Positions 58,746-64,000 of a stretch of DNA of 64,000 nucleotides are shown piece by piece. The position numbers and the translations under genes were made by a program. Numbering within the stretch: position 1 is the first letter of the stretch; each line of letters starts with the position of its first letter. The notes under the pieces were generated by a model that had not been told where the DNA came from, made no database searches, and saw only the letters and a program-made list of their open reading frames with translations. Source of the stretch: Bradyrhizobium oligotrophicum S58. Its GTDB lineage: Bacteria; Pseudomonadota; Alphaproteobacteria; Rhizobiales; Xanthobacteraceae. Where the stretch lies: NCBI RefSeq assembly GCF_000344805.1, contig NC_020453.1, forward strand, positions 6,481,001-6,545,000, read 5' to 3'.

Positions 58746-59842
58746 TGCGAGCCGACGTCGATTCGTGAGTTGAGGGGCATCGAGTGCGCCAGTGTCTGCG
58801 CCTCGAACGACTCCGATCTAAGGTGAGTCTGTCGCGCGGAGCAAGCGAAGACGCGTTCTGCACAAGCAGGGCGATTACGGTTCAACCTGATGGCGCAGTG
58901 GCGCCTTGCGATGATCTCGGGATGTTCCCAGACGATCCTCTCCCTTTCGAACACGTTGCGAACCTCCCTTGCAGCCGTCCTTCGCGACACACGCCTGCGG
59001 CTGCTCCTTAGAATGACGACCCAAGGCGCAGCGAGATGTTCGCCCTCATGGTGAGGAGCACCGCTTGCGCGCGCAACTCGAATCATGCAGCCGAACAACC
59101 GAACCACACCGACGAAACAGCATGCCGGCCATGCGCGAATTGCCCGTCGTGCCATTCTGCCGCAAACAAATCGCTTGCGCCGTCGGGCAAATCACCTCCA
59201 CATTTCCGCGCATCCCGCCTCATGAAGAGGGGCGTGTCGCGAACGTCACGAGACGTGGAGTGCGGGATGCGATGGACGCGACGAGCCGCAGCGGGTGTCA
59301 TGCCTGCGGACGAACGGCACGGAGCGGACGGCGAAGTCGCATGGTCCTGACGCCGCGACGCTGGCGTCAAGCTCGCGATGAGGTTTCGGCCTCGCGCGGG
59401 CGACGGTGGCAAGAAAGCCCGTTCACCGGGGAGACTGCGTATAAGCCGTAACACCATCGCGCAGGGAGGGCCGGGATGTCTCGGCCGAACCTGTGGTTCC
59501 TGCCCCGTGCATTCTTTCCGCACGGGGGCCATGGGGGCGGCGAGCTCCCGGCCTTCCCTGCGCCCTCTCACTCAAGAGGGTCCCCGTCTTGCAAGACTCG
59601 GGCGCGATGGGCGCCGCGAGATCGCGACGCCCTGTTTGTAGATGTCCTGATTGTCGATGCGCTGTTTGTCAGAGTGAACTGCTGATCATCGGCGCGTGCC
59701 GTATACGGCGCCACAGCGATCCCCGTAAAATGACGGGCAGCTGCCGGCCGCTGGTAGCCGCTTCGGCGGCACTGGGATCGTAAATGCCCGCGCCGGGCAT
59801 TGACCCGCCATTTACCTCACGGTCCGACCACGACATCGTGAT
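58746..59842. other. About 1.1 kb without a credible gene
   Basis: Short open frames occur on both strands but have no family likeness, ribosome site or codon pattern to support them. The sequence reads like decayed repetitive DNA: stretches such as CCGTCGGGCAAATCACC and TCTCGGCCGAACCTGTGG belong, as far as I recall, to common non-coding Bradyrhizobium repeats. One neat hairpin, AATGCCCG-CGC-CGGGCATT, is at 59783-59801. Confidence 0.55.
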
Positions 59843-59856
59843 TTGATGCAAGTCAA
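59843..59856. promoter_or_regulatory. FNR/FixK/NnrR-type box
   Basis: TTGATGCAAGTCAA fits TTGAT-N4-ATCAA with one mismatch. A -10 candidate TATTGA (59881-59886) would put transcription start near 59892, so the box would be centred at about -42, the activating position for CRP/FNR-type proteins. It precedes the DUF2267 gene by 117 bases. Confidence 0.65.
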
Positions 59857-59973
59857 CACGCCCGACCCGGACGCACCACCTATTGACAAGGCGTCCAAGC
59901 GAATCAGGCGTTGCCATTACTCGTTCGGCGTCCCCTCGAACGGTCCTATGCACTTGTCATCATGGAGAACCAC

Positions 59974-60408
59974 ATGAGCGAGCTCGGCGTGACCGCCCTG
60001 GATCACACCGTCCAGGAAACCAACATCTGGCTGAAGGCGGTCGAGCAGAGGCTCGGGCTCGCGAGCCGGCAGCAGGCCTACAACGCACTGCGTGCAGTCC
60101 TGCATGTCCTGCGCGACCGTATGCCGATGGCCGTCGCCGTGAATTTCGGCGTCCAGTTGCCGATGCTCATTCGCGGCATCTACTACGAAGGCTGGCACCA
60201 CGCGGCGACGCCGACCAAGGACCGCCATCTCGAATATTTCGTCGACGACATCTTCCGTCAGCTGCCGCCGCATTTCCCGGTCGATCCGCTCAGGGCGGCG
60301 CGCGGCATCTTCGAAATTCTCTGGGAGAAGCTCGATCCCGGCGAGTTCGACAAGCTGATGGCCCACCTGCCGGTGCCGCTGCGCAATTTGCGCGAGCCGG
60401 CGACCTGA
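59974..60408 (+). CDS. DUF2267 domain protein
   Basis: Protein of 144 residues (MSELGVTALDHTVQETNIWLKAVEQRLGLASRQQAYNALRAVLHVLRDR in part). It has the DUF2267 pattern: paired helices with QAYNALRAVLHVLRDRMP, QLPMLIRGIYYEGW and HFPVDPLRAARGIFEILWEKLDPGEFDKL (partly quoted). Function is unknown. GGAG stands 6 bases before ATG 59974; ATG 59962 is an alternative. The FNR-type box upstream and the convergent nor genes suggest induction at low oxygen. Confidence 0.85.
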   Translation: MSELGVTALDHTVQETNIWLKAVEQRLGLASRQQAYNALRAVLHVLRDRMPMAVAVNFGVQLPMLIRGIYYEGWHHAATPTKDRHLEYFVDDIFRQLPPHFPVDPLRAARGIFEILWEKLDPGEFDKLMAHLPVPLRNLREPAT

Positions 60409-60459
60409 AGACGGTTCGAAGGGTATTCGACGCAACCGATTAGTTGCTAGTTGCGCCCA

Positions 60460-62373
60460 TCAATGCGCCAGCTGCCGGTACAGCGCCGGCAGCGCGGCGG
60501 GCAGACGGCGGATGTTGCCGACAATGGCGTAGCCGCCGCGGCCGAACAGCGTTGGGAAATACGACTGCGCCGACGCGTCGATGGTCACGCCGAACACGGC
60601 CACGCCGCTGCGCCGCGCCTCCTGCACAGCCTTGTGCGTGTCCTCGATCGCGAAGCGGCCCTCATAGTGGTCGATGTCGTTGGGCTTGCCGTCGGTCAAC
60701 ACCAGCAGCAGGCGCTTGCGCTCCGGACGCTCGGCGAGTTCGCCGGCCGCGTGACGCACAGCGGTGCCGATGCGCGTGTAGTAGCCCGGCCTGAGCGCGC
60801 CGATGCGGCGCTCGACCTGCCCGCTCATCGGTTCGCCGAACGCCTTGACGGTCTCGAGGCGAACCCAGGAATTGCGCCGAGAGGTGAAGGTCAGAATGCT
60901 GTGGCTGTCGCCACAGGCCGAAAGGCCATGGGCCAGCACCAGCAGCGCCTCCTTCTCGACGTCGAGCACGCGAACGCCGTCGATCCACGCATCGGTGGAC
61001 AGAGAGACGTCGACCAGCAAGGTCACCGCGAGATCGTGCGCGAGCGGCCGCATCGCCAGATAGACTCGATCGAGGCCGACGTGGCCGGCATTGAGATCGC
61101 TGCGCGCGCGCACCAGCGCATCGATGTCGAGATCGTGGCCGTCAGCCTGTGCGCGCATCACCTCGTGGCGCGGCCGCAAGGTCTCGAACCTGCGCCGTAC
61201 GCTGCGGATGCGCCGGCGCATCGCATCGTCAGGCGTCCAGCTCTCGCCCGTCTCGGCGGCGTCGCCGGTGACGACGCGGCAATGGTCCGGCAGGTAGGCG
61301 CCGCTGCGGTAATTCCATTCGGGATACAGTCGGCCACTGTCGAGCCTCGCAGTGTCGACTGCCTCCGGCGGCAGGTCGAGATCGAATTTCAGCTTGCTCG
61401 CCGGCCGCCCCTTGCGCCTGGAGATCGCGAGCTCATCCAGATCGTCGGCCGCCTTGCGGGCGTCGTCCTCGTCGGTGTCGTCGGAGGGACGATCGACATT
61501 CACCATCTCCGCCATCGCGAGGATCTTCTCGAAGCGGTTGAGGATGAACGGATCGCGCTTGGCAGAGTCGTCGCGCTCGCGGCGCGCAAGGCGCTTGCGG
61601 GTGTCAGCCGCGCTGGCCTCCTCCGCCGGCGTCTGCGTCTCCTCATCACCGCGCGCAGCCGCGACGGCTTCGCGGCTCCAGCAATCGCCCCACAATGGGC
61701 ACGGCAGCATCGGCCGATAGCCGGGCGGTGCGACATCCGGCAAGGCGCCGTCGGCAATCACGGCATTCCACAGCGCTCCGCTGGGCGGCGCGCCGGCGCC
61801 GAGCAGCGCCATGACGATGCGTTCGACCTGCTGCTCGAGCCGCGGCAGCGGCCGCTGCGGCCGGGTGGCTGCGAGCGCTTCGGCGAGTTGCGCATGGGTG
61901 CTGGTCAGCCCCGGGAAGCGCGCCAGGACGAGCGCGGTGGTCTCGCCGGCACGACGCAGGGCGAGGAGATCACGCTGCAGCGGATCGGTCTGCGTGATCG
62001 GCTCGACCGGCATGGTCGCAAACCAGGCCGCGAGCCATTGGTACAGCTTCACATTGAGCGCGCGGTCCGGCAGCAGCGCGATGGTCTCGGGCAGAAACAC
62101 GGTGGCGCCGTCGCGCCCGGCATGGTCGAGGCATTCGTCACCGAGCCCGATGCGCTGGCGCCAGCCGAGCCGGTGGCCCGACTTGCGCGCCTTGGCCCCT
62201 GCGATCTGCACGCCGGTCTCGCCGCCGAGCGCGCGGAACATCACGGCGACGCGGCCGCTGATGTCGGCGAGCGCCACAGCATGCTCGGGATGGACCGGAT
62301 AGCTCGACGTGCTGCCGACAAGGCGATGCCAGGCGCGGCCGACGGTCTCCTCCAGTTCGAGGAAGTCGAGCAT
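60460..62373 (-). CDS. norD: Nitric oxide reductase activation protein NorD
   Basis: Protein of 637 residues. The C-terminal von Willebrand A domain begins LAVTLLVDVSLSTDAW, with the MIDAS residues D455, S457 and S459. GTAVRHAAGELAERPERKRLLLVLTDGKPNDIDHYEG (in part, LLLVLTDGKPNDIDHYEG) completes it. An acidic, charged middle (about 240-320) joins it to the N-terminal part. It works with the NorQ AAA+ ATPase to insert or activate the NorB iron centre. It is last of norBQD here, starting 4 bases after norQ. Its stop is 51 bases from the DUF2267 stop. Confidence 0.94.
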   Translation of the reverse strand: MLDFLELEETVGRAWHRLVGSTSSYPVHPEHAVALADISGRVAVMFRALGGETGVQIAGAKARKSGHRLGWRQRIGLGDECLDHAGRDGATVFLPETIALLPDRALNVKLYQWLAAWFATMPVEPITQTDPLQRDLLALRRAGETTALVLARFPGLTSTHAQLAEALAATRPQRPLPRLEQQVERIVMALLGAGAPPSGALWNAVIADGALPDVAPPGYRPMLPCPLWGDCWSREAVAAARGDEETQTPAEEASAADTRKRLARRERDDSAKRDPFILNRFEKILAMAEMVNVDRPSDDTDEDDARKAADDLDELAISRRKGRPASKLKFDLDLPPEAVDTARLDSGRLYPEWNYRSGAYLPDHCRVVTGDAAETGESWTPDDAMRRRIRSVRRRFETLRPRHEVMRAQADGHDLDIDALVRARSDLNAGHVGLDRVYLAMRPLAHDLAVTLLVDVSLSTDAWIDGVRVLDVEKEALLVLAHGLSACGDSHSILTFTSRRNSWVRLETVKAFGEPMSGQVERRIGALRPGYYTRIGTAVRHAAGELAERPERKRLLLVLTDGKPNDIDHYEGRFAIEDTHKAVQEARRSGVAVFGVTIDASAQSYFPTLFGRGGYAIVGNIRRLPAALPALYRQLAH

Positions 62374-62377
62374 TGGC

Positions 62378-63187
62378 TCACCCGATCACGGCGTGCGCGA
62401 CCTCGCGCAAGCCAGCCTTGACGTCAGCGTCATCGGTCAACGGCTCGATCATCGCCGCAAGCACGGCGTCGGCGACCGGCGTGCCGGCCGCGATCAGGGT
62501 CGCGCAATAGACCAGGAGCCGGGTCGAGACGCCCTCCTCCAGATCATGGCCCTGCAGCGCACGGAAGCGATGCGCGAGCGCCACCAGCGGCCGCACGCGC
62601 TCCGGCGACAGCCCGCTCTCGGCCGCGACCACCGCGATCTCCTGCTCGGCCGGCAGGAAGCCGAACTCGATCGCGATGAAGCGCTGCCGCGTCGACGGCT
62701 TCAGCGCCTTGTGCAGCGACTGATAGCCCGGATTATACGACACCACGAGCATGAAGCCGTCGGGCGCAATCAGCTCCTCGCCGGTGCGCTCCAGGGGGAG
62801 GATGCGGCGATCATCGGTGAGAGGATGCAGCACGACGGTGACGTCCTTGCGCGCCTCGACCACCTCGTCGAGATAGCAGATGCCGCCCTCGCGCACCGCG
62901 CGGGTCAGCGGGCCGTCGGTCCACACGGTGTCGCCGCCCTTGAGCAGATAACGCCCGGTCAGATCGGCGGCGGTGAGATCATCGTGACAGGCTACGGTGT
63001 GCAGCGGGAGGCCGAGCCGCGCCGCCATGTGGGCAACGAAGCGGGTCTTGCCGCAACCGGTCGGGCCCTTCAGCAGCACCGGCAGGCGATGCCGGAACGC
63101 ATGTTCGAACAGCGCGCATTCATTTGAGGTCGGCGTGTACGAGGGAAGCGAAAGGGCGGTATCGATCGCGTGCAGCGCGGGCTTCAT
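62378..63187 (-). CDS. norQ: Nitric oxide reductase activation ATPase NorQ (MoxR-type AAA+)
   Basis: Protein of 269 residues. Walker A is GPTGCGKT (41-48), Walker B is ICYLDEV (D107, E108), and an Arg-finger region is near PSTRQRFIAIEFG. It remodels the NO reductase complex together with NorD. ATG 63187 has GGAGAG 6 bases upstream; a GTG two codons earlier is less likely. It lies 60 bases after norB. Confidence 0.95.
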   Translation of the reverse strand: MKPALHAIDTALSLPSYTPTSNECALFEHAFRHRLPVLLKGPTGCGKTRFVAHMAARLGLPLHTVACHDDLTAADLTGRYLLKGGDTVWTDGPLTRAVREGGICYLDEVVEARKDVTVVLHPLTDDRRILPLERTGEELIAPDGFMLVVSYNPGYQSLHKALKPSTRQRFIAIEFGFLPAEQEIAVVAAESGLSPERVRPLVALAHRFRALQGHDLEEGVSTRLLVYCATLIAAGTPVADAVLAAMIEPLTDDADVKAGLREVAHAVIG

Positions 63188-63247
63188 GATCACTCTCCGT
63201 ATCAGGGGGATGCAGGCGGCGGCATCGAGGCCGCCGCCTGCGGGATT

Positions 63248-64000
63248 TCACTCCGCCGGCTGCAGCGCGCCGGGGAGCGCAGCCTCCTTGGTGCGGCCGG
63301 GCACCAGCACGGCCCAGACGAACATCAGCGCCGCGATCGCCACGAACACGCCCGAGCCGAGCCGCACCCAGTAGAACATCGCGAGCTGGTCCTGCACGTC
63401 CATGTAGCTCTGGCCGAGCACGCGCTGCAGATGCACCTGGATGATGCCGGCGAAGGTGAGCGCGAAGGTCATCACCATCATCGCCGTGCACATGATCCAG
63501 AAGCTCGCCATCGAGAGCCACTGGTTGTAGGGCGCACGCTGGCGCAGCTGCGGCACCGCATAGGCCATCACGGCGAGGTTGAGCATCACATAGGCGCCGA
63601 AGAAGGCGAGATGGCCGTGCGCCGCGGTGACCTGGGTGCCGTGGGTGTAGTAGTTCACTGATGACAGCGTATGCAGGAAGCCCCACACGCCGGCGCCGAG
63701 GAACGCCATCACCGAGCAGCCGACCGACCACAACAGCGCGGCACGGTTGGGATGCCTGCGGCCGGCCTTGAGCGTCATCTGCACCGTGAAGACGACCATG
63801 GTGAAGAACGGCGCGACTTCGAGCGTGGAGAACAGCGAGCCGATCCACTGCCAATAGCCGGGGGCGCCGATCCAGTAGAAGTGATGGCCGGTGCCGAGGA
63901 TACCCGAAAACAGGGCCAGCCCGACGATGACATAGAGCCACTTCTCGACCACCTCGCGATCGATGCCGTTGAGCTTGATCATCAGGAAGGCCAGCACCGA
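63248..64000 (-). CDS. norB: Nitric oxide reductase large subunit NorB, C-terminal part
   Basis: The last 250 residues of an integral membrane protein; the N-terminal half is beyond the window end. GTGHHFYWIG holds the paired histidines of the non-haem iron site, and HGHLAFFGAYVMLNLAVMAY holds the haem-ligand histidine region. At least five hydrophobic segments are visible. NorB with NorC reduces NO to N2O in the cytoplasmic membrane. The organism probably has the full norCBQD operon. Confidence 0.95.
   Translation of the reverse strand, partial: SVLAFLMIKLNGIDREVVEKWLYVIVGLALFSGILGTGHHFYWIGAPGYWQWIGSLFSTLEVAPFFTMVVFTVQMTLKAGRRHPNRAALLWSVGCSVMAFLGAGVWGFLHTLSSVNYYTHGTQVTAAHGHLAFFGAYVMLNLAVMAYAVPQLRQRAPYNQWLSMASFWIMCTAMMVMTFALTFAGIIQVHLQRVLGQSYMDVQDQLAMFYWVRLGSGVFVAIAALMFVWAVLVPGRTKEAALPGALQPAE

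Noticed and set aside
59065..59685. Short open frames of 60-130 residues on both strands in the gene-poor region
   Set aside because: No family resemblance, no ribosome sites, and the text resembles decayed repeat DNA known from intergenic regions.
59669..59953. 94-residue minus-strand frame upstream of the DUF2267 gene
   Set aside because: It crosses the FNR-type box and predicted promoter, and no domain or ribosome site supports it.
60451..62421. 656-residue open frame antisense to norD
   Set aside because: The minus strand encodes a clear NorD with VWA motif. The plus frame is a GC-rich antisense shadow rich in Arg, Gly and Ala without any family feature.
1..64000. tRNA, rRNA, insertion sequences, prophage or attachment sites
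   Set aside because: No cloverleaf-like gene, transposase, integrase or flanking direct repeats were recognised in the window.

Overview
The window is high-GC DNA of alphaproteobacterial, Bradyrhizobium-like character. The evidence is codon use, gene families and gene order (chvE-gguAB, a norBQD group, repeated TRAP and ABC uptake systems) and several families of palindromic intergenic repeats. I assign the genus from protein recall only, without a database search. No tRNA, rRNA, IS element, phage gene or CRISPR array was found.

Region 1 (1-31.7 kb) is carbohydrate catabolism. It opens with the end of a cysteine-dioxygenase-like gene and a four-domain rhodanese protein. Next, on the minus strand, are chvE-gguA-gguB (multiple-monosaccharide ABC uptake) and a ten-gene, largely stop/start-overlapped operon: ytfQ-ytfR-ytfT-yjfF-gntR-araC-araD-araA-galM-araB. 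That operon couples a galactofuranose/arabinofuranose-type ABC importer to the non-phosphorylative L-arabinose (and D-galactose) pathway. A second minus operon (21.7-17.1 kb) encodes an enolase-superfamily sugar-acid dehydratase, gluconate 5-dehydrogenase, L-idonate 5-dehydrogenase, KDG kinase and KDPG aldolase, divergent from a GntR regulator and an MFS transporter. A hexuronate module follows (24-31.7 kb): uxuA, a GntR regulator, a TRAP transporter (fused DctQM plus DctP), a Zn-dehydrogenase and a fructuronate-reductase-like enzyme. Its KDG product can feed the kinase and aldolase nearby.

Region 2 (31.7-58.3 kb) looks like organic-nitrogen scavenging. It holds a peptide-type ABC importer (dppABC plus a fused DppDF), a flavoprotein monooxygenase, an SDR and an epimerase, a hydantoinase/dihydropyrimidinase, an Asp/Glu/hydantoin racemase, two N-carbamoylase-like amidases, a cytosine-deaminase-like protein with altered catalytic residues, the uracil-catabolism genes urc1-urc4 plus a uracil phosphoribosyltransferase, and an eight-gene minus operon (amidase, polar amino-acid ABC system with two binding proteins, polysaccharide-deacetylase/cyclic-imidase-like hydrolase, orphan peptide-type binding protein, amidohydrolase) divergent from a LysR regulator. 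Three sites matching the sigma-54 -24/-12 consensus, plus a weaker fourth, lie in front of dppA, the racemase, the cytosine-deaminase-like gene and the hydantoinase. This suggests one RpoN/nitrogen-controlled regulon for cyclic ureides and pyrimidines, and it is the most interesting reading of the window.

Region 3 (58.3-64 kb) has a small hypothetical gene, about 1.2 kb without a credible gene, a DUF2267 gene behind an FNR/FixK-type box, and the norD, norQ and 3' part of norB genes of nitric oxide reductase. The organism therefore probably respires NO or denitrifies.

Structural curiosities include a 50-bp tandem repeat that separates dppC from dppDF, a 25-codon leader ORF with a hairpin and T-run in front of urc1, strong hairpins after both sugar-binding-protein genes, and a palindromic repeat that supplies the C-terminus of the LysR protein.
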